DNA of 64,000 nt from Thermodesulfovibrio sp. 3907-1M (GCF_040450955.1 NZ_CP144373.1:1468486-1532485), one strand, 5' to 3'; positions 1 to 11,082 are shown, counted from the stretch's first letter. Notes: generated from the letters alone by a model not told the origin. Numbers and translations: made by a program.

Positions 1-1214
1 ATCCTCAACAGATAAAAGCAAAAGATATAGCAACTTTTCCTGTAATAGAAATATCTTCATCTGAGCCACTTTTCAATGCTCTTCTTACAATGGCAAAGCA
101 TGGAATAAGAAAGCTTGTAATAAAGGATGGTAACACTATTTCAGGCGTTCTTGATGACAGAACAGTTATATCCCATGAAAGTAAAAACATAATTTTCCTT
201 ATCAAAGAGATTGATAAAGCAAAATCAGCAGAAGAACTTGCTTATATTTACTCAATCATACAGGACAGTATTATTGAAGGTGTTTTAAGTGGAATGGATC
301 CAGAATATGTGGGCAAGTATATTGCAGAATTAAATGATCATTTTATGAAAAAAGCGGCACAGCTTACAGAAAATCTTTATGGAACAGCATCTTCTTTATA
401 CAGTATTATGGTTATTGGCTCAGAAGGAAGAAGAGAGCAGAGTCTTAAGACTGATCAGGATAATGCTTTAATTTATGAAAATAAAAGAGAAGACTATTTT
501 GAAAGATTCTCTCAAACTTATATTGAACTGCTTCTTAAAATAGGCTTCCCACCCTGTCCTGGAAATGTTATGCTCAATAATCCTTACTGGAGAAAAAGCA
601 AAGAAGAATGGTTTAAGGAGATACACCAATGGATGGAAAATCCCAAGCCAGAAAATGTTCTTAATATCAGTATATTTTTTGATTTCAGAAGTGTTGCAGG
701 TTCTGAATCCCTTGTTGAGGAATTAAGAGATCATGTAAAGAAAAAAATAAAGGCAAGTAAAACTTTTCTCCCTTTTCTTGCCTCTGAAGCAGTGAGGTTT
801 AAGCCTCCATTGAGCTTTTTTAAAACTTTTTTAGTCGAGAAATCAGGTGAACACAAGGGAAAAATTGATATAAAAAAATACGGAATTTTTCCAATAGTCC
901 AGGGGATAAGAGTTTTAGCTCTTGATAACGAAATAAATGAGACTAATACTTTTGAGAGAATAAGAGGGTTAAAAAGTAAAGGAGTATTCACAGAAGAATT
1001 TGCAAGAGACTTAGAAGAATCCTATAGATTTTTAATGAGCCTCAGATTAAAATCTCAGGCTACGCAAATAAGGGAAGGAAAGACACCGGATAACTACATC
1101 GCTCCCTACAGTCTTTCAAAAACGGAAAAAGGGGTTTTAAAGGATTCCTTTAAGAAGATTGAAGAGTTTCAAAAGCTTCTTTTTAATAAATACAATTTAA
1201 GATATTTTTCTTAA
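1..1214 (+). CDS. CBS-domain / DUF294 putative nucleotidyltransferase, 5' truncated by window edge
   Basis: The reading frame is open from base 3, so the gene begins outside the window; about 403 residues are visible. The first ~65 visible residues look like the end of a CBS domain. A nucleotidyltransferase core follows with GSEGRREQSLKTDQDNAL, the usual DUF294 signature of a GlnD-like fold, and then a DUF294 C-terminal helical domain containing FFKTFLVEKSGEHKGK. It is a close paralogue of the next gene, which shows the full architecture. This family commonly sits beside acs/actP and a DnaQ-like exonuclease, as here. Its substrate is unknown; a role in signalling acetate or energy state is inferred from context only. 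Confidence 0.85.
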   Translation, partial: PQQIKAKDIATFPVIEISSSEPLFNALLTMAKHGIRKLVIKDGNTISGVLDDRTVISHESKNIIFLIKEIDKAKSAEELAYIYSIIQDSIIEGVLSGMDPEYVGKYIAELNDHFMKKAAQLTENLYGTASSLYSIMVIGSEGRREQSLKTDQDNALIYENKREDYFERFSQTYIELLLKIGFPPCPGNVMLNNPYWRKSKEEWFKEIHQWMENPKPENVLNISIFFDFRSVAGSESLVEELRDHVKKKIKASKTFLPFLASEAVRFKPPLSFFKTFLVEKSGEHKGKIDIKKYGIFPIVQGIRVLALDNEINETNTFERIRGLKSKGVFTEEFARDLEESYRFLMSLRLKSQATQIREGKTPDNYIAPYSLSKTEKGVLKDSFKKIEEFQKLLFNKYNLRYFS

Positions 1215-1307
1215 AATTGTAACTTTTCTACACATCAGCATGTTACTTTTCGTAACATTAAAAAGAGTCTCCTTTTATAAATTTTTGATTTTTAACATTT
1301 TTTTATC

Positions 1308-1323
1308 TGGCATTTCTTTTGCT
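1308..1323 (+). promoter_or_regulatory. Candidate sigma-54 (-24/-12) promoter
   Basis: TGGCATTTCTTTTGCT matches the sigma-54 consensus TGGCAC-N5-TTGCW, with GG and GC exactly 10 bases apart. The predicted start of transcription is about base 1334, two bases before the ATG of the next gene. The 121-bp gap between the two paralogues is otherwise AT-rich. Single matches of this kind can arise by chance. Confidence 0.45.
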
Positions 1324-1335
1324 AAATTTTAAGGC

Positions 1336-3237
1336 ATGGTCAAAATAATAGAAGATACGATAGAGTTTCTAAAAAGCGTGCCACCTTTTGAGTTTTTAGA
1401 TACAGAGGTGGTAAATTCCATAGCTGTTAAAACCTCTATGGAGTATTATCCGAAAGGAACTCATATACTTATTCAGGATGGTTCGCCAAGTGAATTCCTC
1501 TATATTATAAAAAAAGGCGGGATAAAGGTTTACAGAAAAGTTGATACAGAAGAAGTAACAATTGACTTCCGAAGTGAGGGTGATTCTTTTGGATTTGTAT
1601 CTTTAATAAGCGGAGACAAATCACGTGCAAATGTTGTTGCCATAGATGACACGATCTGTTATTTAATTCCAAAAGATGTAATCCTTAATCTCATGAACAG
1701 ATATCCTGAAGTAAGGGATTTTTATTTAAAATCTTTCATGAACATATATATTGATAAAAAATATGCTGAAGAGACTTCCAAAAAAACTCTGACAGCTACG
1801 GTTGATAAAATTCTTTTCACTACAACTGTAGAAGAAATTGCTTCAAAAAATGTTATTTCAGTGCCTGAACATACTCCTCTTAGAGAAGCTGCAAGAATAA
1901 TGTGCGAGAATGGAATAAGCTCTCTTGTTATAATGAACTCCGAAGGAATTCCTGTAGGTATAATAACGGATAAAGACCTCAGAAGAAAGGTAGTTGCAGC
2001 TGCAAGAGATGTTAATGAACCCGTAAAGAATATAATGAGCTTTCCAATAATTAGCGTGGATGCAAAGGACTACTGTTTTGAAGCAATTGTAAGAATGCTC
2101 AAATACAATATTCATCATCTTCTCGTAATTAAAAATGGACAGATTGGCGGAATAATTACAAATCACGACATCATGATGCTTCAGGGTCTTTCTCCTGTAA
2201 CAATAGTAAGAGATATTGAAATGCAACAGAGTATTGAAGGAATTATTAGTACTTCAAAACAGATAACCAATCTCGTTGGTAATTTACTTCAGCAGGGTGC
2301 AAAGGCGAGCAATATTACCAGGATTATTACTGAGATAAATGACAGAATAGTTAGAAAAATAGCACAGTTTGCTGAAAGAGAATTCGGTCCTCCGCCACTT
2401 CCTTATTGCTGGATAGCTCTTGGTTCTGAAGGCAGAAAAGAGCAGACATTTAAAACTGATCAGGACAATGCTTTAATTTATTCAGACCCTCCAGCAGGAC
2501 AGGAAGAATCAATAAGAAAGTATTTCCTTGAATTTGCAAGTTATATTAAAGACAGCCTTCTTAAATGTGGTTTTCCACCCTGTCCTGGAGATATTATGGC
2601 AAGCAATCCAAGATGGTGTCAGCCTCTTAAAGTATGGAAAAAATACTTTTCTCAATGGATATATACGCCAAAGGGTGAATCAATCAGTCTTTCTAATATA
2701 TTCTTTGATTTTAGAGCTATTTATGGAGACTTTTCCCTTGAAGAGTCTTTAAGGGATTATCTTTTAAACACCGTTAAAGATCAGAAAATATTTTTAGGTT
2801 ATCTTGCGAATCTTGCTGTAAAAAATAAGCCGCCTCTGGGATTTTTCAAAACATTTGTGGTTGAAAAAAGCGGGGAACATAAAGATAAACTCAATATAAA
2901 AATAAAAGGGATTGCTCCCATTGTTGAGATTATTAGACTTTTCAGTCTTGAAAAAGGAATAAGAGAGACCTCTACTCTGGAAAGAATTGAAACACTTAAA
3001 AATAAGCATGGCGTAGTTAAAGATTATGGAGAAGAAATTATTTATGCCTTTGAGTTTCTCATGCTTTTAAGAATGAAACATCAGTACGAACAGGTAGTTC
3101 AGGGAATGATGCCAGACAACTTTATAAATCCTGAGACCCTCAGCAATCTTGAAAAGAAATTGCTTAAGGATACATTTCATCTTATATCAAAGTTACAGGA
3201 TATTTTGATTGAAAGATATAAGCTTATGATTATCTGA
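1336..3237 (+). CDS. Cyclic-nucleotide-binding / CBS-pair / DUF294 nucleotidyltransferase
   Basis: The 633-residue protein has a cNMP-binding (Crp-like) domain at about residues 12-130, two CBS repeats at about 170-290, and a DUF294 nucleotidyltransferase domain with GSEGRKEQTFKTDQDNAL near residue 358. The DUF294_C helical region follows from about 475. It is a tandem paralogue of the preceding gene: the C-terminal halves share long blocks such as GFPPCPG, IFFDFR and EKSGEHK. CBS and cNMP domains bind adenine nucleotides in known families, so this is probably a nucleotide-responsive regulator of the downstream acetate genes. That role is inference. The exonuclease gene begins one base after its stop codon. 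Confidence 0.85.
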   Translation: MVKIIEDTIEFLKSVPPFEFLDTEVVNSIAVKTSMEYYPKGTHILIQDGSPSEFLYIIKKGGIKVYRKVDTEEVTIDFRSEGDSFGFVSLISGDKSRANVVAIDDTICYLIPKDVILNLMNRYPEVRDFYLKSFMNIYIDKKYAEETSKKTLTATVDKILFTTTVEEIASKNVISVPEHTPLREAARIMCENGISSLVIMNSEGIPVGIITDKDLRRKVVAAARDVNEPVKNIMSFPIISVDAKDYCFEAIVRMLKYNIHHLLVIKNGQIGGIITNHDIMMLQGLSPVTIVRDIEMQQSIEGIISTSKQITNLVGNLLQQGAKASNITRIITEINDRIVRKIAQFAEREFGPPPLPYCWIALGSEGRKEQTFKTDQDNALIYSDPPAGQEESIRKYFLEFASYIKDSLLKCGFPPCPGDIMASNPRWCQPLKVWKKYFSQWIYTPKGESISLSNIFFDFRAIYGDFSLEESLRDYLLNTVKDQKIFLGYLANLAVKNKPPLGFFKTFVVEKSGEHKDKLNIKIKGIAPIVEIIRLFSLEKGIRETSTLERIETLKNKHGVVKDYGEEIIYAFEFLMLLRMKHQYEQVVQGMMPDNFINPETLSNLEKKLLKDTFHLISKLQDILIERYKLMII

Positions 3238-3238
3238 A

Positions 3239-3928
3239 ATGCTTTCAATATTTAGAAAAAAGAAAAAGATTCCTGAATATAAAGGAATATCAATTGCAGA
3301 AACAGAGTTTACAGTTGTGGATACTGAACTTACAGGACTAAACGAATTGAGGGACACAATTATTGCTATTGGAGGCATAAAAATGAAGGGTAAATCAATA
3401 AAAATGGGTGAAATATTTTACAGGACTATAAAACCAGACAGGTTTGTAAAAAAAGACAGCATAATGGTTCATGAGATTACACCATCAGAACTGGAAGAAT
3501 GTCCTGACATAGCTCCAATTCTGAGAGAGTATCTTTCTTTTGTAAGGAATTCAGTCATTGTAGGGCATTGTATATCAATTGATATTGCTTTTCTTAAAAA
3601 GGCAATTCACAGACACCTCAAAGAGAGCTATGAGCCTATGGCAGTAGATACTTTTGTTATTTATAAATGGCTTATTCATAAGGGGTTATTACCAGAGAAC
3701 TTTATAAATAATAAATCATTAAAGGATGTGGCTATATCACTTGGCATTGAACCAAAAGAGTTGCATGATGCACTGGTTGATGCTTTTATTACTGCTCAGG
3801 TTTTTCAAAAGATAATAACATTACTTGGAGATATTAAGATTTATACTACCCAGGAACTCATGGACATAGGGAATCCCAATATATCCGGATATATGGGAGT
3901 TGAAAAAAAACAAGCATTTCAACTTTAA
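3239..3928 (+). CDS. DnaQ-like 3'-5' exonuclease (DEDDh)
   Basis: The 229-residue protein carries the three exonuclease motifs: DTELTGL (Exo I), GHCISIDIAFL (Exo II) and HDALVDAFITA (Exo III, giving the H and D of the DEDDh class). It is shorter than a replicative epsilon subunit and lacks an obvious polymerase-binding tail. The pairing of this exonuclease with DUF294 proteins and acetate transport genes recurs in many bacteria, and its function there is not established. Spacing to the preceding gene is one base, so the genes are probably cotranscribed. Confidence 0.85.
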   Translation: MLSIFRKKKKIPEYKGISIAETEFTVVDTELTGLNELRDTIIAIGGIKMKGKSIKMGEIFYRTIKPDRFVKKDSIMVHEITPSELEECPDIAPILREYLSFVRNSVIVGHCISIDIAFLKKAIHRHLKESYEPMAVDTFVIYKWLIHKGLLPENFINNKSLKDVAISLGIEPKELHDALVDAFITAQVFQKIITLLGDIKIYTTQELMDIGNPNISGYMGVEKKQAFQL

Positions 3929-3943
3929 GGAGGAGGTTTTAAG

Positions 3944-4240
3944 ATGAAAGAGAAGATTTTAAGTTCCAGTGAATTCAAAAGTCTTGTAAGAAGTAAAAAT
4001 GCCATTTCTCTGATTCTTACGATGGCTGAACTGGTAGTTTACTTCGGTTTTGTTCTGCTTATAGCTTACAACAAAGAATTTCTGAGTCAGAAAATCTATG
4101 GACCAGTTAATGTAGGTATTCCAATTGGTATAGGTGTGATAGTTGTTTCATGGATTTTTACAGGAATTTATGTAGCATGGTCAAATAAGAAGTATGACCA
4201 AAAAGTAGCAGAGATTAAAGAAAAATTAGGAGGTGAATAA
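3944..4240 (+). CDS. DUF485 small inner-membrane protein (YjcH-like)
   Basis: The 98-residue protein has two predicted transmembrane segments, at about residues 25-47 and 60-83, with a charged C-terminus. A strong ribosome site (AAGGAGGAGG) precedes the ATG. DUF485 proteins almost always lie immediately upstream of actP, as here, where the stop codon overlaps the actP start (TAATG). It is probably an accessory subunit or stabiliser of the acetate symporter. Confidence 0.88.
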   Translation: MKEKILSSSEFKSLVRSKNAISLILTMAELVVYFGFVLLIAYNKEFLSQKIYGPVNVGIPIGIGVIVVSWIFTGIYVAWSNKKYDQKVAEIKEKLGGE

Positions 4241-5778
4241 TGCAAACCGTTTTGGGACAACCAACTTTAACTGGTATATTTTTCTTTCTTTTGTTTGTAT
4301 CAATAACTCTTTATATTACCTACTGGGCAGCTAAAAGAACAAGAACAACAACAGAGTTTTATGCTGCTGGAAGAAGCATTACAGGGCTACAAAATGGGCT
4401 TGCTCTTGCTGGAGACTATATGTCTGCAGCAAGCTTTCTTGGGATAGCGGGACTGGTTTCTCTTAAAGGATACGATGGCTTAATTTACGCAGTAGGCTGG
4501 CTTGTTGGATGGCCCATTGTTATGTTTCTGATTGCAGAACCATTAAGAAATCTCGGTAAATACACTTTTGCAGATGTTGTGGCTTACAGGCTTAAACAAA
4601 GACCAATCAGAACAGCAGCAGCCACAGGAGCTTTAATAACTGTGCTTTTTTATCTCATTGCTCAGATGGTTGGTGCAGGCTCATTAATAAAGCTTATGTT
4701 CGGACTTCCTTATGAGATTGCCATAATAATTGTAGGATGCCTGATGATAGCGTATGTTCTCTTTGGAGGAATGCTTGCAACCACATGGGTTCAGATTATA
4801 AAAGCCTGTCTGCTTCTTGGCGGTGCAACTTTACTGGTTTTGCTCACTCTTTATAAGTTTGGCTTCAATTATCTTGAACTCTTTTCAACTGTTACAACGC
4901 AGTATGGTGAAAAATTTGTTCAGCCTGGTGGTTTAATAACAAATCCTCTTGATGCTATATCTCTTGGAATAGCCCTGATGTTTGGAACTGCAGGACTACC
5001 CCATATTCTCATGAGATTTTACACTGTGCCCGATGCCAAGGAAGCAAGAAAGTCAGTATTTTATGCAACAGGGTTTATCGGTTATTTCTACATTCTGACA
5101 TTTACAATAGGATTTGGAGCAGCAGCATTAGTAGGACAGGAAATTATAAAGAAAATTGACAAAGGTGGTAATATGGCAGCACCACTTCTTGCTGAAGCAC
5201 TGGGTGGTGAGATTTTTCTTGGATTTTTAGCTGCTGTTGCCTTTGCAACAATTCTTGCAGTGGTGGCGGGTCTGACCTTAGCTGGAGCATCAGCAGTGTC
5301 TCATGATATTTATGTTGGCGTTGTTAAAAGAGGAAGAGCGGATGAAAAACAGGAAGTAAGAGCAGCTAAGATTGCAACTCTCTGTCTTGGCATTCTTGCA
5401 ATAATTCTCGGTATCGTATTTAAAGGACAGAATGTAGCCTTCATGGTAGGTTTAGCCTTTGCAGTAGCAGCTTCTGCAAACTTTCCAGCATTGCTCATGT
5501 CCATTTTCTGGAGAAAGTTTACCACACAGGGGGCTGTATGGAGCATTTATACAGGTCTCACTTTGAGTGTAGTTTTAATTATTCTGAGTCCTACTGTATG
5601 GGTGGATATTTTGAAAAATCCTCAGGCAATATTCCCGTTAAAAAATCCTGGAATAGTTTCTTTCTTTGCTTCCTTTGCCATGGGAATCCTTGTCTCTCTT
5701 TTGACACAGGAAAAAGAAGCTGAAGCAAAGTTTGAATCTGAAAAAATAAGGTCCTATATTGGAGTTGGAGCGGAATAA
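4240..5778 (+). CDS. actP: Cation/acetate symporter, sodium:solute symporter family
   Basis: The 512-residue polytopic protein has about 13 hydrophobic segments typical of the SSS family. The N-terminal stretch [20 protein letters not shown] and the segment [12 protein letters not shown] are family hallmarks. It is slightly shorter than E. coli ActP (549). It would import acetate with a cation across the inner membrane to feed the Acs enzyme encoded next. The start overlaps the DUF485 stop by one base, implying translational coupling. Confidence 0.93.
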   Translation: MQTVLGQPTLTGIFFFLLFVSITLYITYWAAKRTRTTTEFYAAGRSITGLQNGLALAGDYMSAASFLGIAGLVSLKGYDGLIYAVGWLVGWPIVMFLIAEPLRNLGKYTFADVVAYRLKQRPIRTAAATGALITVLFYLIAQMVGAGSLIKLMFGLPYEIAIIIVGCLMIAYVLFGGMLATTWVQIIKACLLLGGATLLVLLTLYKFGFNYLELFSTVTTQYGEKFVQPGGLITNPLDAISLGIALMFGTAGLPHILMRFYTVPDAKEARKSVFYATGFIGYFYILTFTIGFGAAALVGQEIIKKIDKGGNMAAPLLAEALGGEIFLGFLAAVAFATILAVVAGLTLAGASAVSHDIYVGVVKRGRADEKQEVRAAKIATLCLGILAIILGIVFKGQNVAFMVGLAFAVAASANFPALLMSIFWRKFTTQGAVWSIYTGLTLSVVLIILSPTVWVDILKNPQAIFPLKNPGIVSFFASFAMGILVSLLTQEKEAEAKFESEKIRSYIGVGAE

Positions 5779-5812
5779 ATGTTAAAATTGATAGAAAAAA
5801 GGAGGTAAGGCT

Positions 5813-7780
5813 ATGACACAGGGAATTGATGTATTACTTAAAGAACAGAGGGTTTTCCCTCCACCAAAGGAGATTTCAGAAAAAGCCTATATTAAAAGCA
5901 TGGCTGAATATGAAGCAATGTATAAGAGATCAGTGGAAGATCCTGAAGGTTTCTGGGCAGAAGTTGCGGAGCAAAACATTACATGGTATAAAAAATGGGA
6001 TAAAGTATTAGATTATGATTTTGAGAAACCATATATTAAGTGGTTTATCAATGGAAAACTCAATGCTTCTTATAACTGCCTTGATCGCAATCTTGACTCT
6101 TTAAGAAACAAAGCAGCTCTTGTATGGGAAGCAGATGATGGAGAAGTCAGAACTTACACTTACTGGCAGCTTTACAGAGAAGTTAACAGATTTGCCAATG
6201 TGTTAAAAAAATTAGGAATTAAAAAAGGCGATAGAGTGGCTGTTTATTTGCCCATGATACCTGAGCTTCCAATTACAATGCTTGCCTGTGCAAGAATTGG
6301 AGCAATTCACAGTGTTGTCTTTGCAGGTTTTTCAGCACAATCCCTGAGAGACAGAATAAATGATTGTGGAGCAAAGCTTCTCATTACTGCGAATCAGGGA
6401 GTAAGAGGTGGAAGGATTGTTCCTCTTAAAGCAAATGCTGATCAGGCACTGGAAGGAACTCCTTCTATAGAAAAAGTAGTCGTTGTGAAGAGAACACCCA
6501 ATTTTGTTGACATGGATCCCCAAAGAGACTTCTGGTGGCATGACCTCATAAATGATCCTGAAATAAGTAACTATTGCGAACCAGAAGTAATGGATGCAGA
6601 AGACCCGCTTTTTATACTTTACACATCAGGTTCAACGGGAAAACCAAAGGGAGTGCTTCACACAACAGGCGGATACATGGTGTATGTAAATGTAACATTT
6701 AAATGGGTATTTGACTACAAACCCGAGGAAACATTTTTCTGCACAGCAGATATCGGCTGGGTAACAGGACATAGCTATATAGTTTATGGTCCACTTAGTG
6801 CAGGAGCTACATCACTCATGTTTGAAGGAGTGCCAACTTATCCAAATCCTGGAAGATTCTGGGAGATAGTGGAAAAACACAGAGTTAATATATTTTATAC
6901 AGCACCTACAGCAATCAGGGCTTTAATGAGAGAAGGAGAGCAGTGGCCCTACAAATATGACCTTTCAAGCTTAAGAATTCTTGGAACAGTTGGTGAGCCA
7001 ATTAATCCTGAGGCATGGATGTGGTATTACAAACATGTTGGGAGGGAACGCTGTCCCATAGTTGATACATGGTGGCAGACTGAAACAGGTGGATTTATGA
7101 TTACACCTTTGCCAGGAGCAATGACACTCAAGCCCGGCTCTGCAACAAGACCTTTCTTTGGAGTTGTTCCAAGAGTGTTAAAAGAAGACGGCTCTCCTGC
7201 AGGAGTCAATGAGGGCGGATATCTTGTGATTGAAAAACCCTGGCCAGGAATGCTAAGAGGCACATGGGGAGACCCGGAAAACAAAAGAATAAAAGAGGTT
7301 TATTTCTCTCGCTTTCCAGGGAAATACTTTACAGGAGATGGTGCAAGAGTGGATGAAGATGGAGATTACTGGTTAATGGGAAGAATTGATGATGTTATAA
7401 ATGTCTCTGGACATAGAATCGGAACTGCTGAAGTAGAGTCTGCTCTGGTTGCCCATCCTGCAGTTGCAGAGGCAGCTGTAGTAGGTTTTCCTCATGATAT
7501 AAAAGGTGAAGGTATCTATGTTTATGTGGTTTTGAAAGAAGGATACGAGCCATCAAGGGATCTGGAAAAATTATTGATTTCCCATATAAGACATATGATA
7601 GGACCCATAGCTACGCCGGATAAAATCCAGTTTGCAGGAGGACTTCCAAAAACAAGAAGCGGTAAGATAATGAGAAGAATTTTAAGAAAAATAGCTTCCG
7701 GTGCTATTGAAGACCTCGGTGATACCTCAACTCTTGCAGACCCATCAGTAGTAGAGGAGTTAGTCACAGGAAGGAAATAA
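5813..7780 (+). CDS. acs: Acetyl-CoA synthetase (AMP-forming)
   Basis: The 655-residue length is typical for Acs. The AMP-binding loop [12 protein letters not shown], the [10 protein letters not shown] motif and the C-terminal [15 protein letters not shown] are all present. The last includes the catalytic lysine that is reversibly acetylated in known Acs enzymes. It converts acetate, ATP and CoA to acetyl-CoA in the cytoplasm. An AGGAGG ribosome site lies 6-7 bases before ATG. It is the last gene of the acetate operon and is followed by a perfect intrinsic terminator. Confidence 0.97.
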   Translation: MTQGIDVLLKEQRVFPPPKEISEKAYIKSMAEYEAMYKRSVEDPEGFWAEVAEQNITWYKKWDKVLDYDFEKPYIKWFINGKLNASYNCLDRNLDSLRNKAALVWEADDGEVRTYTYWQLYREVNRFANVLKKLGIKKGDRVAVYLPMIPELPITMLACARIGAIHSVVFAGFSAQSLRDRINDCGAKLLITANQGVRGGRIVPLKANADQALEGTPSIEKVVVVKRTPNFVDMDPQRDFWWHDLINDPEISNYCEPEVMDAEDPLFILYTSGSTGKPKGVLHTTGGYMVYVNVTFKWVFDYKPEETFFCTADIGWVTGHSYIVYGPLSAGATSLMFEGVPTYPNPGRFWEIVEKHRVNIFYTAPTAIRALMREGEQWPYKYDLSSLRILGTVGEPINPEAWMWYYKHVGRERCPIVDTWWQTETGGFMITPLPGAMTLKPGSATRPFFGVVPRVLKEDGSPAGVNEGGYLVIEKPWPGMLRGTWGDPENKRIKEVYFSRFPGKYFTGDGARVDEDGDYWLMGRIDDVINVSGHRIGTAEVESALVAHPAVAEAAVVGFPHDIKGEGIYVYVVLKEGYEPSRDLEKLLISHIRHMIGPIATPDKIQFAGGLPKTRSGKIMRRILRKIASGAIEDLGDTSTLADPSVVEELVTGRK

Positions 7781-7787
7781 ATTTTAA

Positions 7788-7815
7788 GGGTGAGGGTCAC
7801 CTCACCCTTTTTTTT
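7788..7815 (+). terminator. Intrinsic terminator after acs
   Basis: A perfect 8-bp stem (GGGTGAGG / CCTCACCC) with a 4-base loop is followed by eight T residues. It lies 7 bases after the acs stop and directly before the tRNA gene on the other strand. Confidence 0.95.
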
Positions 7816-7818
7816 ATA

Positions 7819-7900
7819 TGCCGAAGGCGGGACTCGAACCCGCACGGGTTTCCCCACACGCCCCTCAAACGTGCGTGTCTACCAGTTCCACCACTTCGGC
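7819..7900 (-). tRNA. tRNA-Leu (anticodon GAG)
   Basis: Read on the minus strand, the acceptor arms GCCGAAG and CTTCGGC pair, the T arm contains GGTTCGAGTCC, and a class II variable arm is present. Aligning the anticodon arm with bacterial leucine tRNAs gives stem CACGT/GCGTG and loop TTGAGGG, so the anticodon is GAG and reads CUC/CUU. The discriminator is A at 7819; CCA is not encoded. Confidence 0.93.
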
Positions 7901-7990
7901 TTATATAAATAATAGCAAGAACTCCTAATTTATTTCAAGCTAATCCTGTTAAGATTTGACTAAATCTGCTGAAATATATTAGAAAAAACT

Positions 7991-8929
7991 ATGATAAAGC
8001 GTTATTACTCCTTTGGAGAATATCTTAAAGAAATATTTGGTAAAAAGGTGTATAAAGTAAATGTGGACGCTGGTTTCACATGTCCAAACAGGGATGGCAC
8101 TCTTGGTTATGGTGGTTGTATTTATTGTAATAATGCTTCTTTCAGACCTCCAAGCTGTGTTCCAGAAATTTCTTTGACTGAACAGATTTCAAGAGGAATA
8201 CAACATGTGAAAAAAAGATATAAAGCTCAAGCTTTTCTTGTTTATTTTCAACCCTATACAAACACATATGCTCCAGTAGCAAAGCTTGAAAAGCTTTACA
8301 AAGAGGCTCTATCTTTCCCGGAAGTCATAGGACTTGCAATCGGAACCCGTCCAGATTGTGTAGATGATGAAAAACTTGATTTACTTAAAGAACTTTCAAA
8401 ATCTCATATGATAATTATTGAATACGGATTACAGTCAATTTACGATAAATCTCTCAAATTTATTCATAGAGGACATGACTATGCTACATTTCTTAAGGCT
8501 GTTTATGATACCTGTGAAAAAGGAATACTTGTTGGAGCTCATATAATAGTTGGTCTTCCTACAGAGACAAAAGAGGAATCCCTTCAGATGGCAGACGAGA
8601 TAAATCGTCATCCAATAAAGTTTCTAAAGATTCATCAGCTTCAGGTTGTAAAAGACACTGTTCTTGCAAGAATTTATGAGAAAAAGCCTTTTAAGGTATT
8701 TGAATATGAAGAGTATCTTGACTTTGTGGTAGATTTTCTTGAAAGATTGAGTCCAGATATTGTTATTCAGAGACTTTTTGCTACATCGCCTGATGAAATT
8801 TTAATTGCACCTAAGTGGAATCGTTCAAAGCAACAGATTTTGAACGATATAGAGAAAAGACTTGAGGAGAGAAATGCTCGCCAGGGTTCAAAGTGCACAT
8901 TTATTAGGGATAGAGCCTTATGCTATTGA
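7991..8929 (+). CDS. Radical SAM protein, TIGR01212 / YhcC-like
   Basis: The 312-residue protein has the family N-terminus ([16 protein letters not shown], then GGCIYCNN), giving cluster-binding cysteines at about residues 31, 43 and 46 in the CX11CX2C spacing of this group. The later region [13 protein letters not shown] is also typical. The enzyme class uses a 4Fe-4S cluster and S-adenosylmethionine; the substrate of this subfamily is not known. Its 3' end overlaps the start of the following comM gene by 56 bases. Confidence 0.88.
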   Translation: MIKRYYSFGEYLKEIFGKKVYKVNVDAGFTCPNRDGTLGYGGCIYCNNASFRPPSCVPEISLTEQISRGIQHVKKRYKAQAFLVYFQPYTNTYAPVAKLEKLYKEALSFPEVIGLAIGTRPDCVDDEKLDLLKELSKSHMIIIEYGLQSIYDKSLKFIHRGHDYATFLKAVYDTCEKGILVGAHIIVGLPTETKEESLQMADEINRHPIKFLKIHQLQVVKDTVLARIYEKKPFKVFEYEEYLDFVVDFLERLSPDIVIQRLFATSPDEILIAPKWNRSKQQILNDIEKRLEERNARQGSKCTFIRDRALCY

Positions 8930-10406
8930 GGTAGAAGTTGATATAGCTCAAAGAGGACTTCCCCATTTCAACATTGTGGGGCTTCCTGATACAGCAGTCA
9001 AAGAATCCAGAGATAGAATAAAAGCTGCTTTTAAAAATACAGGATTCCCCTTCCCCATAAAACAGATTACAGTTAATCTTGCACCAGCAGATCTGAGAAA
9101 AGAAGGCTCTTCCTTTGACCTTCCCATTGCCATGGGAATTCTTGCTGCAGAGGGACACATTCCAAAGGAAGCTTTAAAGGATTTTCTTATTGTTGGAGAA
9201 CTCTCCCTTGAAGGCAAGGTAAGAGGTATTAAGGGAACTTTATGTATTGCCTCAAAGCTGAAAGATAGTGAGATTAAAAAAATCATAATTCCCAAAAGCA
9301 ATGCCTATGAAGCAGGAGTTGTTAAGGATGTAGAGGCATACCCTGTGGAAAATCTTACAGAGGCAGTGGAGTTTTTAAGGGGTGAAAAAATAATTAAACC
9401 CTTTAAAACGGAAATTAATTTTTATGATGATACCGATCATTATGAAGACCTTGCTGATGTGAAGGGTCAGTTTCAGGCAAAAAGAGCCCTTGAGATTGCA
9501 GCAGCAGGCGGGCATAACATAATTTTTATTGGTCCACCCGGAAGCGGTAAAAGCATGCTTGCAAGAAGACTTCCAGGTATACTTCCTCCAATTACTGTTG
9601 ATGAGGCAATAGAGACAACCAAGATACACAGCGTTGCAGGACTAATTCCTGATGGAAAGGGATTAATCACCACCCGCCCATTTCGTAGCCCGCATCACTC
9701 CTCAAGTGATGTAAGTTTAATTGGCGGAGGACAGATTCCAAAACCAGGAGAAGTCTCACTTGCTCATAATGGTGTGCTTTTTCTTGATGAGCTTCCTGAG
9801 TTTAAAAGAAACGTTTTAGAGGTGCTGAGACAACCCCTTGAAGATGGCTTTGTAACTGTTGCTCGCAGTTATGCTACAGTTCAGTTTCCTTCAAGATTTT
9901 TGCTGGTAGCAGCAATGAACCCATGCCCTTGTGGTCACTATGGAGATACTTTGAAACCATGCACTTGCACTCCTCAGATGATAATTCGTTATCGGTCAAG
10001 AGTCTCAGGTCCTCTTCTTGACAGAATTGACATTCACATTGAAGTGCCCAGAGTGAACTATCAGGAGCTGAAAAATGACACACCATCAGAAAGCTCAAGA
10101 AGTGTCCGAGAAAGAGTAATCAAAGCAAGACAGATTCAACTTAAAAGATTTAAGGATGAAGGAATATACTGTAATGCTCACATGAAGACAAGACATCTAA
10201 GAAAATTTTGCAGAATTGATGAAGACTGCCATAAACTCATGCAGTCTGCAATGGAGAAATTAGGCTTGAGTGCAAGGGCTCATACAAAGATAATTAAAGT
10301 CGCAAGAACAATAGCTGACCTTGAAGGCTCTGAAAACATTAAATCTCAACATATAGCAGAAGCAATTCATTACAGAAGTCTTGAAAGGTTAAGTTTTAAT
10401 GTTTAA
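8874..10406 (+). CDS. comM: ComM / YifB-type Mg-chelatase-like AAA+ ATPase
   Basis: The ATG at 8874 is preceded by GGAGAG and gives the family N-terminus [14 protein letters not shown]; an in-frame TTG twelve bases earlier is less likely. Walker A is [10 protein letters not shown], Walker B is [11 protein letters not shown], and [10 protein letters not shown] is diagnostic. ComM homologues are helicase-like hexamers that promote branch migration during natural transformation. It overlaps the preceding radical SAM gene and the following transporter gene. Length (510 residues) is normal. Confidence 0.93.
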   Translation: MLARVQSAHLLGIEPYAIEVEVDIAQRGLPHFNIVGLPDTAVKESRDRIKAAFKNTGFPFPIKQITVNLAPADLRKEGSSFDLPIAMGILAAEGHIPKEALKDFLIVGELSLEGKVRGIKGTLCIASKLKDSEIKKIIIPKSNAYEAGVVKDVEAYPVENLTEAVEFLRGEKIIKPFKTEINFYDDTDHYEDLADVKGQFQAKRALEIAAAGGHNIIFIGPPGSGKSMLARRLPGILPPITVDEAIETTKIHSVAGLIPDGKGLITTRPFRSPHHSSSDVSLIGGGQIPKPGEVSLAHNGVLFLDELPEFKRNVLEVLRQPLEDGFVTVARSYATVQFPSRFLLVAAMNPCPCGHYGDTLKPCTCTPQMIIRYRSRVSGPLLDRIDIHIEVPRVNYQELKNDTPSESSRSVRERVIKARQIQLKRFKDEGIYCNAHMKTRHLRKFCRIDEDCHKLMQSAMEKLGLSARAHTKIIKVARTIADLEGSENIKSQHIAEAIHYRSLERLSFNV

Positions 10407-11040
10407 AATCCTTTTTATTGGATTATCCTCATTTCTCATAGCTTTATCAGGTGCAATGATGCCTGGGCCTCTTTTTGCAATAACGGTCTCAGAAACACCC
10501 AGAAGAGGCTGGCTTACAGGACCTATTCTTGTAGCAGGGCATGGAGTTCTTGAGCTTTCTCTTTTGCTGTTGATTGTTTCAGGACTGGGAAGTTTTTTAC
10601 AGATGAATGAAACTTTTATTGTTGTTGCACTGGTTGGTGGCTTATTTTTATTTATTATGGGTTTATCAATGTTTCGTTCTTTACCAGAACTGAGCCTTCA
10701 AAATGAGTTTAACAGGCAGGCAAAGGGTTCTCTTTTCTTATCAGGCATTTTATTAAGTCTGGCAAATCCTTACTGGTCCTTCTGGTGGGCAACAATAGGG
10801 CTTGGGTATCTTGTTCAGGCAATGGAAATTGGAGTTATTGGAATTGTTGCCTTTTTCACTGGACATATTCTCGGAGATTTGGCATGGTATTCAGGAGTTT
10901 CAGTAGGAGTTTATAAGGGCAAAAAAGTTCTCAATGACAGCCTTTACAGAAAAATAGTCTTTCTCTGTGCCTTAATTCTTATGGGCTTTTCCTTTTATTT
11001 CATCTGGACAGGCATTAAAAGAGCTAAATACTTTTTTTAA
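10399..11040 (+). CDS. LysE-family membrane exporter
   Basis: The 213-residue protein has about six hydrophobic segments and the family-typical N-terminal [15 protein letters not shown]. LysE/RhtB proteins export amino acids or related solutes; the substrate cannot be told here. The ATG overlaps the end of comM by 8 bases in a different frame. The stop codon lies within the first copy of a 21-bp direct repeat. Confidence 0.82.
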   Translation: MFKILFIGLSSFLIALSGAMMPGPLFAITVSETPRRGWLTGPILVAGHGVLELSLLLLIVSGLGSFLQMNETFIVVALVGGLFLFIMGLSMFRSLPELSLQNEFNRQAKGSLFLSGILLSLANPYWSFWWATIGLGYLVQAMEIGVIGIVAFFTGHILGDLAWYSGVSVGVYKGKKVLNDSLYRKIVFLCALILMGFSFYFIWTGIKRAKYFF

Positions 11041-11082
11041 ACTATACTTTACAAAAAGTTCTACTTTTTTTAAACTATACTT
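11029..11082 (+). repeat. Perfect 21-bp direct repeat (two copies, 33-bp period)
   Basis: The identical 21-mer occurs at 11029-11049 and 11062-11082. Each copy is a TAC, seven T residues, then AAACTATACTT, and includes a TATACT box that resembles a -10 element. The first copy contains the stop codon of the upstream transporter gene, the second abuts the ATG of the ATPase gene. Confidence 0.9.

Noticed and set aside
1220-1256. TAAC elements 33 bases apart before the second DUF294 gene
   Set aside because: The spacing is a multiple of 11, but the intermediate elements and the composite Pho motif are missing; chance in AT-rich DNA is likely.
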